Origin: Sedimenticola hydrogenitrophicus
GTDB lineage: Bacteria; Pseudomonadota; Gammaproteobacteria; Chromatiales; Chromatiaceae
Direction of reading: 5' to 3'
Assembly: GCF_025175675.1 (NCBI RefSeq)
Contig: NZ_JANIOA010000004.1
Location: forward strand, 1-64,000
Length of the DNA stretch: 64,000 nt
Below are positions 7,715-16,457 of this stretch, piece by piece (within the stretch, counting starts at the first letter, position 1; every line of letters begins with the position of its first letter). A program made the translations under genes and the position numbers. A model generated the notes under the pieces. It was not told the origin of the DNA and did no database searches. It saw nothing but the letters and a program-made list of their open reading frames with translations.

Positions 7715-8014
7715 CTAGATATCCTGGGCGCCGATCCAGACCGAACCGTCTTCTTCAAATTCCTCGTTTTCGATCAGCTTACGCGCCGCCGCCTGGATGG
7801 TCAGTCGGTGTTTGGTGACGGAGCGCATGGGCTCTTCCAATGACGCTCCGAATCGGTCGCGCAACAAATCCAGCGGAATCCGGCACAACACCCGTTTTTT
7901 GTTTACATCCGCGGCGACAGTCGCCACTTTTGTGTGTGCATTCCAGCATTCCAGCTTGGGGAACGAGATCACGGTATCTCCTGTTACGGGTGTTTGATGA
8001 CGGGTCAGTAGCAT
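7715..8014 (-). CDS. DUF1488 family protein
   Basis: A 99-residue cytoplasmic protein with the DUF1488 pattern: an ISFPKLECWN start, a central strand region ending RVLCRIPLDLLRDRFGA, and a C-terminal helix with HRLTIQAAARKLI followed by the DGSVWIGAQDI strand. The function of the family is unknown. AGGAG five bases upstream of the ATG at 8014 supports the start. It is monocistronic, with its own upstream region shared with the next small gene on the same strand. Confidence 0.8.
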   Translation of the reverse strand: MLLTRHQTPVTGDTVISFPKLECWNAHTKVATVAADVNKKRVLCRIPLDLLRDRFGASLEEPMRSVTKHRLTIQAAARKLIENEEFEEDGSVWIGAQDI

Positions 8015-8111
8015 GTTGACTCCTGATGGCTGATGTCATGCGCTCCGTTGCTTGCCGGCAGCGCATGCGGAAAATTGCCCATACCGGGGCGGGAAGACCG
8101 CGCTTGTAAAA

Positions 8112-8240
8112 TCAACGCGCCCGCTCATGGCTCAAAAATGGTTGAGTCTCTTTTTTGGTTTTCTTCGCGGCACGCTTCTCTTGCAGTGTCAAAGTCGGTT
8201 TTTTCTTTGCTTCCTTGTTGCTGTGTTGACCCTTGCTCAT
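8112..8240 (-). CDS. small lysine-rich conserved-type protein
   Basis: A 42-residue, highly basic protein beginning MSKGQHSNKEAKKKPTLT and continuing LQEKRAAKKTKKE. Very short proteins with this MSKG...KKKP.KTL.EKRAAKK layout are common in proteobacterial genomes, usually without assigned function; nucleic-acid binding is a guess from charge. AGGAAG lies at a suitable distance upstream of the ATG at 8240. A longer in-frame extension to 8390 lacks a ribosome-binding site and reads as non-protein sequence. Confidence 0.65.
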   Translation of the reverse strand: MSKGQHSNKEAKKKPTLTLQEKRAAKKTKKETQPFLSHERAR

Positions 8241-8999
8241 GGTGATATCTTCCTGGTGGAGTGGCTGTGGTGCCTGATGGATGATGCTGCGTGAGCCGGA
8301 GGTGTTATCGGCTTCCTTCATCCAGGGCAGGAGTGCGGGTTCATGGGGCGGTGGAGCGGGTGTGCCGGTGACCTCCTTGCAACTGCGCATCGGTCATGGC
8401 GTATGGACGATACGGTATTTATTGATCAGGCAACCGGGATGGATTCGCGATTTATGCGATCAGACTTCTCTGCAGCGGCCGAGGTAAGAAAGTAAATCCT
8501 TTACCCGATCCTGCCGGCCGCCGGATCATTATACAAAAAGGGATTGCCCACCTGCTCAATATAGTCCAATTCGCGTCGGATTGTGGGTTTATTTGCCGAA
8601 AGGGTAAGGCTGTCGGTGTGCGCGGTACGCCGGATTGAGCATCTGGCCACTCCCCCGGGGCCTCTTTCCACAGCGTGTCGCATGCTCCCCGATAGATGAT
8701 CTCCAGCGGCCACGGAGCGTCAGTGAACTGCTGCCGGAGGGAAAAAATGTGTTAGGCTCATTCCGGGTATGGATATTCCGCTCCCGGTCAGGTTGTGCCT
8801 GGCCGGTACGGTGCGAGCCCGTGACGAGATTCAGCGGGAGGCGTGACGCCAGCGCGGCTGCGGTTGCCAGACCAGGAACGCCATTAGGTGGGTAAAAAAC
8901 CGAAATGACGGCGATCCGTGTCGAGAGACGGCAAGTTTTCGTCACCAATGTTTTGGTCGAGCCGTCGATCCAGACGGACATAGGCTACAGGTCCAGGTC
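8241..8999. other. long intergenic region without a recognised feature
   Basis: These 759 bases separate the small basic protein from the Cache-GGDEF-EAL gene. Frames here are short, Arg/Ser-rich and look like non-coding translation. I looked for a c-di-GMP riboswitch before the downstream gene and did not find the conserved GEMM elements. The region presumably contains divergent promoters, but no convincing -35/-10 pair stands out. Confidence 0.4.
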
Positions 9000-11900
9000 A
9001 TGTGGTTTGCCGCTTATAAATCCAAGGGTGTCCCGTTACGCGTCATTTTGATCGTTCCGTTTGTGCTGCTGATGCTGTTCATGGTCGGGCTGACCGGATA
9101 CCTGGCGTTCCGCGACGGGCGACTCGCCGTACAGGATGTGGCGGCGCAGCTGCGTAACGAGATCAGCAGCAAGATACAACGCCACCTGCAAAGCTACCTC
9201 GCCACCCCGGAGTTGATCAATCGGATCAACGCCTCGGTAATCGAGCAGGGACTGCTTGACGTGAATAATCCCGTGGCCATGGAGCGCTACTTCTGGAAGC
9301 AGATCCAGGTATTCGACAGCGTCACCAGTATCTACTTCGGCAATACGCGAGGCGGGCTGGCGGATGCCGGGCGCGAGGGCGCCGACGGTGCGCTGTACCT
9401 TATTACTACCGATGATTTTGGCAGCGGTCCGTTTCGGAAATATGCCGCGGACAGCCAGGGCCGGCGCGGCGAACTGCTGCTCACGGTGCCGGATTTCGAT
9501 GCCCGTAGCCGTCCCTGGTTCGCGCGCGCCGCCGCCAGCGGGCAGGTCGCCTGGAGCGATATCTACATCCTGTTCACCGGACAGGACCTGGCGATTGCCG
9601 CCAGCCGTCCGGTGTACGACGGCGACGGCGGGTTGCTGGGCGTGGTCTCCAGCGACATCTTCCTCTCCCAGCTGAACGGTTTCCTGCGGGAACTGGCGGT
9701 CGGTAAGACTGGAGAGGCATTTATCATCGAGCGCTCCGGATTGCTGGTGGCCAGTTCCAGCGGAGAGCCGCTGTTCTCGGGAGCCGCCCAGGACCGGCCG
9801 CGACAGCGGCTGGCCGCCAGTGTCAGCGCCAATCCTCTGGTGCGCGAGGCCGTCCACCAGTTGACCGGCCAGTTCGGTGAGCTGGCTGGCCTGGATCAAG
9901 GCCGGCCCTACCGGTTCAGTCTGGACGGGGAACACTACTTCGCCCAGGTCACGCCGCTGCTCGAGGGGAGCGGCCCGGACTGGCTGATCCTGGTGGTGAT
10001 CCCGGAGGCCGATTTCATGGCCCGGATCAATGCCAATGCCCGCCTGACTCTGCTGCTCATCCTGCTGCTGCTGGGATTCACCGTGGCCAGCGGTATCCTC
10101 GGCGCGCGCTGGCTGAGCCGGCCGTTGCTGCGCCTGGGTCAGGCGGCCAATGACCTGATTATTGGGCAGCCCGCAGGACCGGTGGGACGCAGCCGGATCC
10201 GTGAGGTCGACGACCTGAGCGGCTCGTTCAGCACCCTGACCCATTGGCTGGAACAGTCGCTGGCGGACCTGAATCGGGAGATCGGCGATCGGCGCCGCGC
10301 GGAGGAGCGGCTGCAGAGCATTATCGAAGGGACCCAGGCCGCCACCTGGGAGTGGCGGGTGCCCAGTGGCGAGCTGTCGGTAAACGAGCGCTGGGCCGAG
10401 ATCATCGGCTACCGCCTGGAGACCTTGCCGCCGGTCACTTTTGCCACCTGGGAGCGTTATGTACACCCCGATGACCTCGTTCGCTCCAACGACCTGTTGC
10501 AGCGCCACTTCTCCGGAGAGCTCGATTATTACGAGTGCGAGGTGCGCATGCGCCACCAGGCGGGGCATTGGGTCTGGGTGCTGGATCGCGGCAAACTGAT
10601 CTCACGCACGGAGGATGGCGCGCCACTGCTGATGGTGGGCATCCACGTGGATATCAGCCAGATCAAGGAGTCCCAGGCCGATCTGGACCATCTGGCGCAC
10701 CACGATGCGCTTACCGGTCTACCCAACCGCCTGCTGTGGACCGAGCGCCTGGAGCATGCCATCCGCCGGGCCGAACGCCATGATGTGTCCCTGGCGGTGA
10801 TCTTCATCGATCTGGATAATTTCAAGCATATCAATGACAGCCTCGGGCATCCTATGGGGGACCTGTTGCTGCAAAAAGTCGCCACCGCCCTGCAGGGTAT
10901 CCTGCGGGCCGAGGATACCATCGCCCGTATCGGCGGCGATGAGTTTGTGCTTCTGTTTGAGGAGATAGCCGGTGCGGAGGCCGCCATCGTTATGGCACGC
11001 AAGCTGATGGCGCTGTTCGACCGGCCTTTCGTGCTCGATGGACAGGAGATCAGCGTCACCGCCAGTCTCGGCATCTGTCTCTATCCGGGGGACGGCAAGG
11101 ATCCCGATGCCCTGCTGCGCAATGCCGATGCCGCCATGTACCGCGCCAAGGAGGCGGGGCGCAACAACTACCACTTTTATACCGAGGAGCTGACGCGCAG
11201 GTCGATTGAGCGGGTGCGCATGGAGAACGCCCTGCGTCAGGCGCTTAAGACCGATGAGCTGCACCTGGTGTATCAGCCGCAGGTGGATCTACGCACGGGA
11301 CGGGTCGTTGGTGTCGAGGCCCTGATCCGCTGGCAGCACGCCGAGATGGGCCTGGTGATGCCGGATCGCTTCATTGCGTTGGCCGAGGAGTCCGGGCTGA
11401 TCCATCCGATCGGCGAGTGGGTACTGCGCACCGCCTGTCGACAGGGCCGGGCGTGGCTGGACCGGGGAGTGGAGTTTGGCCGCATCGCCATCAATATCTC
11501 CGGTCGCCAGATCCAGCAGGGGCTATTGCCACAACAGGTACGGCGACTGCTGGAGGAGACCGGACTGCCCGCGGCCAGTCTGGAACTGGAAGTGACCGAG
11601 GGGTTCATCATGCGCCAGGCCGAGGCGGCCATCGATCAGCTGGCTGAGCTCCGCGGGCTGGGAGTGACCCTGGCGATCGACGATTTCGGCACCGGCTACT
11701 CCTCACTCAGTTACCTGAAGCAGTTACCGATCCATAAGCTGAAGATCGACCGCTCCTTTGTCCGGGACATCCCGGATGATCCGAATGACATGGCGATCAC
11801 CGCCGCGGTGATCGCCATGGGCATCAGTCTTGGTCTGACGGTGATCGCCGAAGGGGTGGAGAGCGATGCCCAGGTCGATTTCCTCTGCCAACATGACTGT

Positions 11901-12020
11901 CATGAGGGTCAGGGCTACCTGTTCAGCCGACCGATCCGGGCGGAGGCGATGGCCGCCTTTCTCTCAGCCCGGTCGGGCGCGGCCGATCCCGATCCAGCGA
12001 CGGAAAATGATCCATCCTAG
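9000..12020 (+). CDS. membrane sensor with Cache, HAMP, PAS, GGDEF and EAL domains
   Basis: A 1006-residue bifunctional c-di-GMP enzyme. A transmembrane helix (about residues 16-37) precedes a periplasmic double-Cache sensor domain (about 40-330), then a second helix (about 345-365), HAMP (365-420), PAS/PAC (about 435-560), GGDEF (570-735) and EAL (745-990). The cyclase motif GGDEF is intact at about 645-649 and the phosphodiesterase motif EAL is intact at about 773-775, with DDFGTGYSSLSYLKQLP also present, so both activities are possible. The Cache domain predicts sensing of a small extracytoplasmic ligand. It is monocistronic. The start ATG at 9000 is followed directly by the signal-anchor segment. 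Confidence 0.93.
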   Translation: MWFAAYKSKGVPLRVILIVPFVLLMLFMVGLTGYLAFRDGRLAVQDVAAQLRNEISSKIQRHLQSYLATPELINRINASVIEQGLLDVNNPVAMERYFWKQIQVFDSVTSIYFGNTRGGLADAGREGADGALYLITTDDFGSGPFRKYAADSQGRRGELLLTVPDFDARSRPWFARAAASGQVAWSDIYILFTGQDLAIAASRPVYDGDGGLLGVVSSDIFLSQLNGFLRELAVGKTGEAFIIERSGLLVASSSGEPLFSGAAQDRPRQRLAASVSANPLVREAVHQLTGQFGELAGLDQGRPYRFSLDGEHYFAQVTPLLEGSGPDWLILVVIPEADFMARINANARLTLLLILLLLGFTVASGILGARWLSRPLLRLGQAANDLIIGQPAGPVGRSRIREVDDLSGSFSTLTHWLEQSLADLNREIGDRRRAEERLQSIIEGTQAATWEWRVPSGELSVNERWAEIIGYRLETLPPVTFATWERYVHPDDLVRSNDLLQRHFSGELDYYECEVRMRHQAGHWVWVLDRGKLISRTEDGAPLLMVGIHVDISQIKESQADLDHLAHHDALTGLPNRLLWTERLEHAIRRAERHDVSLAVIFIDLDNFKHINDSLGHPMGDLLLQKVATALQGILRAEDTIARIGGDEFVLLFEEIAGAEAAIVMARKLMALFDRPFVLDGQEISVTASLGICLYPGDGKDPDALLRNADAAMYRAKEAGRNNYHFYTEELTRRSIERVRMENALRQALKTDELHLVYQPQVDLRTGRVVGVEALIRWQHAEMGLVMPDRFIALAEESGLIHPIGEWVLRTACRQGRAWLDRGVEFGRIAINISGRQIQQGLLPQQVRRLLEETGLPAASLELEVTEGFIMRQAEAAIDQLAELRGLGVTLAIDDFGTGYSSLSYLKQLPIHKLKIDRSFVRDIPDDPNDMAITAAVIAMGISLGLTVIAEGVESDAQVDFLCQHDCHEGQGYLFSRPIRAEAMAAFLSARSGAADPDPATENDPS

Positions 12021-12037
12021 CCCGGGCGCGACTCTGC

Positions 12038-12406
12038 TCACACCAGTCCCGACTTGATCATGCGGCCGAGGTCGCAACCGGCGAAGATATGCAGGTGAAA
12101 ATGGGCCACCTCCTGGTGGGCGTCGGCGCCGGTGTTGGCCAGGATGCGGTAGCCCCCCGCCTGCAGTCCCAGGATCTCTGTCACCTGTTGAGCGGCGCGG
12201 TAGAAACCGGCCATGAACTCGGCCGTTGCATCGCGCGAGAAGTCGTCGAACGAGATGTACTCGCCCTTGGGGATCACCAGCACATGCACCGGTGCCTGGG
12301 GGGCGATGTCATGGAAGGCCAGGGCGTATTCGTCTTCGTACACTTTGTTGCAAGGGATCTCGCCGCGCAGAATCCGGGCAAAGATATTGTTGGGATCATA
12401 GGACAT
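12038..12406 (-). CDS. HIT-family nucleotide hydrolase (HinT-like)
   Basis: A 122-residue histidine-triad protein of the HINT branch, which hydrolyses adenosine 5'-phosphoramidates and aminoacyl adenylates. It starts with the HINT pattern NNIFARILRGEIPCNKVYED, and the catalytic triad HFHLHIF occupies residues 102-108, with His102, His104 and His106 all present. The length is normal for bacterial HinT. GGAG lies upstream of the ATG at 12406. It is encoded on its own, convergent with the upstream GGDEF-EAL gene (17 bases between the stops). Confidence 0.95.
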   Translation of the reverse strand: MSYDPNNIFARILRGEIPCNKVYEDEYALAFHDIAPQAPVHVLVIPKGEYISFDDFSRDATAEFMAGFYRAAQQVTEILGLQAGGYRILANTGADAHQEVAHFHLHIFAGCDLGRMIKSGLV

Positions 12407-12502
12407 GGCTGGTCTCCAGGTTCAATGCGGTGGTGCGGAGCGCCTGCTCCGCTATTTGCTGCGCAGTTTAGCCCATCGCTACCCTGGATGCGAAGGCGAT
12501 TT

Positions 12503-12530
12503 GGGGCAGGCACAGGGGCCTGCCCCTACG
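12503..12530. repeat. family D palindrome (GGGGCAGGC type)
   Basis: GGGGCAGGCACAGGGGCCTGCCCCTAC is a short near-palindrome between gltA and the HIT gene. Related copies are at 59539-59564 and 63526-63602. It could also act as a transcriptional hairpin, but it has no T-tract. Confidence 0.55.
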
Positions 12531-12555
12531 ACTGGCCATTCAGTATTCCGGCCGC

Positions 12556-13848
12556 CTACCAGCCCCGTTTGGTGCGCACGGTATAGGCGCTCTGTTTGTT
12601 GCCGGTATAGACCTGGCGCGGCCGCCAGATCTTGCCGTCGGTCTGGCGTTTCTGCTCATACCAGTGGGCGATCCAGCCGGGTAGTCGGCCGATGGCGAAG
12701 ATCACCGTAAACATATTGGTCGGGATGCCGATGGCCCGCAGGATGATGCCGCTGTAGAAATCCACGTTCGGATAGAGTTTGCGCTCGATGAAATAACTGT
12801 CCTTGAGGGCGATCTCCTCCAGCTTGCGGGCGATGCTCAACAGCGGATCCTTCCGGCCCATCCGCTCCAGCAGTTTTTCGCTCACTTCACGCAGGATGGT
12901 GGCGCGCGGGTCGAAGTTTCGATAGACCCGGTGGCCAAAGCCCATCAGCCGTACCGGGCTATCCTTGTCCTTGGCCAGCGCCACATACTCCTCCGCCGTC
13001 ATGTTGCCCTTATGGATCGCCTCCAGCATCTCGATCACCGCCATGTTGGCGCCGCCGTGCAGCGGCCCCCAGAGGGCGCTGACCCCGGCCGCACAGGAGG
13101 CGAACAGGTTGGCGCCGCTGGAGCCGACCATGCGCACCGTGGAGGTGCTGCAGTTCTGTTCATGATCGGCGTGTAGGATCAGCACCATGTTCAGGGCCGC
13201 CAGCACTTCGTCGTCGATGCTGTACTGCCGATAGGGTTCGGAGAACATCATGTGCAGGAAGTTGGAGACATAGGGCAGCGACGGGTCGGGGTAGTTGTAG
13301 GGAAGGCCGAGTGAGCGCCGATAGGCGTAGGCGGCCAGGGTGCGCACCTTGCTGATCAGCCGCGCGGCCACCCGCTCCACCTGGGTGGCGTCTTCCAGCT
13401 CCAGGAATTCGGGGTGGAAACAGGAGAGGGTGGAGATCATGGCCGAGAGCACGGCCATCGGGGGTGCCGAGCGGGGAAAGCCGGCAAAGTGGTGCTTCAT
13501 GTCCTCATCCAGGTTGGCATTGTTGGTGAGGCTGGTGCTGAAGCGTTCGTATTGCGCCTTGCTGGGCAGTTCGCCAAAGATCAGCATCAGTGCGACCTCG
13601 ACAAAGTTGGGGTGGTGCTCCAGCGCGTCGAGGGAGATACCTCGATAGCGGAGAATGCCCTTTTCGCCGTCGATAAAGGTCACTTCGCTCTGACAACTTC
13701 CGGTGTTCCCCAGGCCGGGATCGAAGGTGATCAGGCCGCTCTCCTTGCGCAGGTTGCGGATATCGATGGCGTCATCGCCCTCGGTACCGTAGATCAGCGG
13801 CAGCTCATACTCCGCCCCTTTGTAGATCAGTTTTGCAGTGTCAGACAT
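12556..13848 (-). CDS. gltA: citrate synthase, type II
   Basis: A 430-residue hexameric-type citrate synthase that condenses acetyl-CoA and oxaloacetate at entry to the TCA cycle. The catalytic residues are visible in their usual contexts: the first His in LWGPLHGGANMA, the second in GFGHRVYRNFDPRA, and the Asp in NVDFYSGI. The N-terminal beta-rich NADH-type domain (YELPLIYGTEG...DIRNLRKESG) and the length match the type II Gram-negative enzyme. GGGAG six bases upstream supports the ATG at 13848. It is monocistronic. Confidence 0.97.
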   Translation of the reverse strand: MSDTAKLIYKGAEYELPLIYGTEGDDAIDIRNLRKESGLITFDPGLGNTGSCQSEVTFIDGEKGILRYRGISLDALEHHPNFVEVALMLIFGELPSKAQYERFSTSLTNNANLDEDMKHHFAGFPRSAPPMAVLSAMISTLSCFHPEFLELEDATQVERVAARLISKVRTLAAYAYRRSLGLPYNYPDPSLPYVSNFLHMMFSEPYRQYSIDDEVLAALNMVLILHADHEQNCSTSTVRMVGSSGANLFASCAAGVSALWGPLHGGANMAVIEMLEAIHKGNMTAEEYVALAKDKDSPVRLMGFGHRVYRNFDPRATILREVSEKLLERMGRKDPLLSIARKLEEIALKDSYFIERKLYPNVDFYSGIILRAIGIPTNMFTVIFAIGRLPGWIAHWYEQKRQTDGKIWRPRQVYTGNKQSAYTVRTKRGW

Positions 13849-14078
13849 GGGTAGCTCCCGGGGAATAGGGGTAAATCGGGTTGGCGCCGGCAGCGCTGGA
13901 ACGCGCTGTCGTCATCGGCCTATGTTGAGGCCACAGCGGGTTGTCAGGAAGGGTTTCACAACAAAACTTTTTCACCGGCTCGACAAAAAATTTTTGTTTC
14001 TCAAGCATCGGGGATTGGTTTAAATCTCTGCGCCGTGGATGCCGCGGGGCATCATTGACCAGACAGGAGATTGCCGTT

Positions 14079-14252
14079 GTGAGCAGAAGGGTGCGGAGTG
14101 GGTTCGTCGATGAGTTCGATGAGCCGGGGTATAGGTCGTTTCAGCGCAATCGTGACGGCCGGAATCGTGACCGGTTGGCCGAGGAGGCGCGCCCACGCAG
14201 CCGCAACCGAAACCGTACCCGACCGGCGCGGCGCGGCCACGACGACGATTGA
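14079..14252 (+). CDS. small arginine-rich hypothetical protein (GTG start)
   Basis: A GTG at 14079 follows AGGAG with a nine-base gap and opens a 57-residue frame. The N-terminal third is mixed (VRSGFVDEFDEPGYRSFQ); the rest is dominated by Arg, Asn and Asp, and it ends RRGHDDD. Such a composition suggests a disordered nucleic-acid-binding or substrate-like peptide. I do not recognise a family. It lies just upstream of the RMD1, C39-GNAT and ATP-grasp genes and is closed by a strong hairpin. Confidence 0.45.
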   Translation: MSRRVRSGFVDEFDEPGYRSFQRNRDGRNRDRLAEEARPRSRNRNRTRPARRGHDDD

Positions 14253-14259
14253 TGATTAC

Positions 14260-14283
14260 CCGGCAGGGGGTTCCCCCTGCCGG
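14260..14283 (+). terminator. very stable GC-rich hairpin after the small arginine-rich gene
   Basis: CCGGCAGGGGG-TT-CCCCCTGCCGG forms an 11-base-pair stem with a two-base loop as written, eight bases after the TGA of the 57-residue frame. There is no T-run, so it may act as an mRNA 3' stabiliser or an inefficient terminator. The following 240 bases to 14525 hold no recognised feature. Confidence 0.55.
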
Positions 14284-14525
14284 CCACCTTGCTCACCCGG
14301 GGTTTCCTCGGGACTTTGCCGAAAACCGGCCCCTGACCGCGTTGGCTGGCGCGCGGGATATGTTCCTTGCCACAGCCGTCCCGGTGCACTCTAATAAACA
14401 ACAGGGGCAGTGTTGAACCGACTCCGGGCGGTGTGGCATTCCGGGATAAAGAAAAACCCTGACTGAAGCCCGTGGGGCGCCCCCTCGCCGCAACAGCCAA
14501 GAATCGTAATGACCGGGACACTCTC

Positions 14526-15314
14526 ATGCTGCAATCCATCACCACGGTGCGTTCACTTCTGGTCGGGCAGGGGATCGAGCTGCGCCGCCTCCACCAGGTA
14601 AAGATCCTGTCGCGCGATCCCACCACCATCGAGGTGGAGGAGGGCGGCTACGCCGTGCTGTTCCGTTTCGGCGTGGTGGTGCTGTTCAATGTAGCGGCCC
14701 TGGCCGAGGCCTCCTTCCTGCAACGGCTGCGCGATTTTGTGATCGAGCCCTACGACAGCCTGACGGTGGAATCCCTGGAAATCGAGGTGGTGCCCGATGC
14801 CGCCGAACGGCTGGAGGAGGGGCGGCTGATCCTGCCGGAGGCCGACCTTCCGCTGCTCCAGGTGGTGGCGGATATCCTGGCCAAGAGTCTGGTGCTGGAC
14901 GACTACGAGAAGCGTGCCGCCGGGGCATTCGATCGTATCGAGCCGCTGGCGGAACGCATGCAGTCCGGCGGCCGCCTGCCCCGCCAGGTGAATGAGCTGC
15001 TGCGCCACGTAGGCGAGATCCTGCAGATCCAGCACCGCATGGTGGGGCGTGCCCAGGTCGGGGAGAAGCCCGATATCCTGTGGGACCATCCGGAGCTGGA
15101 GCGGATCTGGAAACGCCTGGAGAACGAGTACGAGATCGGCGAACGGCAGATCGCCCTGGAGCGCAAGCTGGACCTGATCAGCAACACCGCCGAGACCCTG
15201 CTCGGGCTGTTGCAGGACCGCCGCACCCTGCGGGTGGAGTGGTATATCGTCATCCTGATCGTGGTGGAGATCGTCCTCACCCTGTATGAGCTGTTCTTCA
15301 GGCATGCCGAATGA
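14526..15314 (+). CDS. RMD1/DUF155 family membrane-anchored protein
   Basis: A 262-residue member of the RMD1/YagE (DUF155) family. The conserved core runs through GYAVLFRFGVVVLFNV near residue 45 and the helical ERIWKRLENEYEIGERQIALERKLDLISNTAETLLGLLQDRRTLRVEW segment, and a C-terminal hydrophobic helix (about 236-255) anchors it to the membrane. Yeast relatives are mitochondrial inner-membrane proteins; the bacterial role is unknown. The ATG at 14526 is chosen because homologous sequence starts nearby; a GTG at 14472 is possible. Its TGA overlaps the ATG of the GNAT-peptidase gene in an ATGA junction, so the two are translationally coupled. Confidence 0.87.
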   Translation: MLQSITTVRSLLVGQGIELRRLHQVKILSRDPTTIEVEEGGYAVLFRFGVVVLFNVAALAEASFLQRLRDFVIEPYDSLTVESLEIEVVPDAAERLEEGRLILPEADLPLLQVVADILAKSLVLDDYEKRAAGAFDRIEPLAERMQSGGRLPRQVNELLRHVGEILQIQHRMVGRAQVGEKPDILWDHPELERIWKRLENEYEIGERQIALERKLDLISNTAETLLGLLQDRRTLRVEWYIVILIVVEIVLTLYELFFRHAE

Positions 15315-16432
15315 ACCAGGCAACCCCAATCGGCGGTGTGCGGATACGCAAGGCGCTGCCCGAAGACCTGGCCGCGCTGGTGGCGCTGGAGCAGCAAAGT
15401 TTCGACAGCGACCGCATCTCGCAACGCCAGTTCCGTTACCTCCTGACCAAGGGCAACGCCTCGATCCTGGTGGCCGAGACGAACGGCCGGTTGCAGGGCG
15501 ACGTGGTGCTACTGTACTCGCGCGCCACCTCGGTGGCCCGGCTCTACTCGATCGCGGTGATCGCCGAGGCGCGCGGCAAGGGACTCGGGCGCAGCCTGAT
15601 GAAGGCGGCGGAGAACGCCGCCTGGGAACATCACCGGGCCTATCTGCGGCTGGAGGTGCGCAAGGATAACCGGGACGCGGTACGCCTCTACGAGTCGCTG
15701 GGTTATCGCCGCCTGGGCGAGTTCTCCGACTACTACCAGGACCACATGGATGCCTGGCGCCTGGAGAAATCGCTGGCCCCGGACCTGCATCCGGATCTGA
15801 CCCAGGTCCCCTTCTATGAACAGAGCCTGGAATTCACCTGCGGCGCCGCTTCATTGATGATGGCGATGAAGGCATTGACCCCGCCGCTGGAATTTTCCCG
15901 CACCCTGGAGCTGCGTCTGTGGCGCGAGGCGACCACCATCTTTATGACCTCGGGGCATGGCGGCTGCGGCCCCTATGGCCTGGCGCTGGCCGCGGTCAAG
16001 CGTGGTTACGGGATCGATGTCTACGTCAGTGACGAGGGTACCCATCTGGGCGACTCGGTACGCAGCGAACACAAGCGCGAGGTGATGCGCCTGGTGCAGG
16101 AGGATATGTACCAGCAGCTGCAGTCACTGGGGGTGCCGATCAACTGTACCGGGGTCACCGTGGAGACCATCGAGGAGTGTCTGGGGCGTGGCGGTATACC
16201 CCTTGTGCTGATCAGCTCCTGGCAGATCTACAAGGCGCGGGTGCCGCACTGGGTGGTGGTGACCGGCTCGGATGAAAACTTCATCTACGTGAACGACCCG
16301 TTTGTCGATCGCGAAGAGGGGGAGACCCTGATCGACTCCATACACATGCCCATCCTCAAGGACAAATTTGCCAGCATGGCCCGCTATGGGCGGGTCGGCC
16401 TGCAGGCGATGGTGGTGCTCTATCATGACTGA
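15311..16432 (+). CDS. GNAT acetyltransferase fused to a C39-like cysteine peptidase domain
   Basis: A 373-residue fusion. Residues 10-152 are a RimI-like GNAT domain with the acetyl-CoA loop EARGKGLGRSLM at 86-97 and the usual RLYESLGYRRLGEF end. Residues about 165-373 are a peptidase-C39-like (DUF3335-type) domain with the oxyanion Gln and nucleophile in EQSLEFTCGAAS (Cys177), His313 in VPHWVVVTG and the Asp329 partner in YVNDPF. There is no signal peptide, so it acts in the cytoplasm. It lies between the RMD1 protein and the RimK-like ligase, 25 bases before the latter. Peptide or N-terminus modification is the likely theme, by analogy with described amidoligase gene neighbourhoods. Confidence 0.92.
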   Translation: MNQATPIGGVRIRKALPEDLAALVALEQQSFDSDRISQRQFRYLLTKGNASILVAETNGRLQGDVVLLYSRATSVARLYSIAVIAEARGKGLGRSLMKAAENAAWEHHRAYLRLEVRKDNRDAVRLYESLGYRRLGEFSDYYQDHMDAWRLEKSLAPDLHPDLTQVPFYEQSLEFTCGAASLMMAMKALTPPLEFSRTLELRLWREATTIFMTSGHGGCGPYGLALAAVKRGYGIDVYVSDEGTHLGDSVRSEHKREVMRLVQEDMYQQLQSLGVPINCTGVTVETIEECLGRGGIPLVLISSWQIYKARVPHWVVVTGSDENFIYVNDPFVDREEGETLIDSIHMPILKDKFASMARYGRVGLQAMVVLYHD

Positions 16433-16457
16433 CTTGACTTCGGAGCGGTAACGACAC

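Noticed and set aside
8589-8981. 130-codon minus-strand frame before the GGDEF-EAL gene
   Set aside because: No ribosome-binding site, no domain, unlikely composition.
8760-8999. Possible c-di-GMP riboswitch upstream of the GGDEF-EAL gene
   Set aside because: I looked for the GEMM conserved core and did not find it; the local hairpins are not diagnostic.
9036-10568. 510-codon minus-strand frame inside the Cache-GGDEF-EAL gene
   Set aside because: Composition (Gln/His/Arg runs) is typical of antisense to a GC-rich gene, and the plus-strand protein has clear, intact domains.
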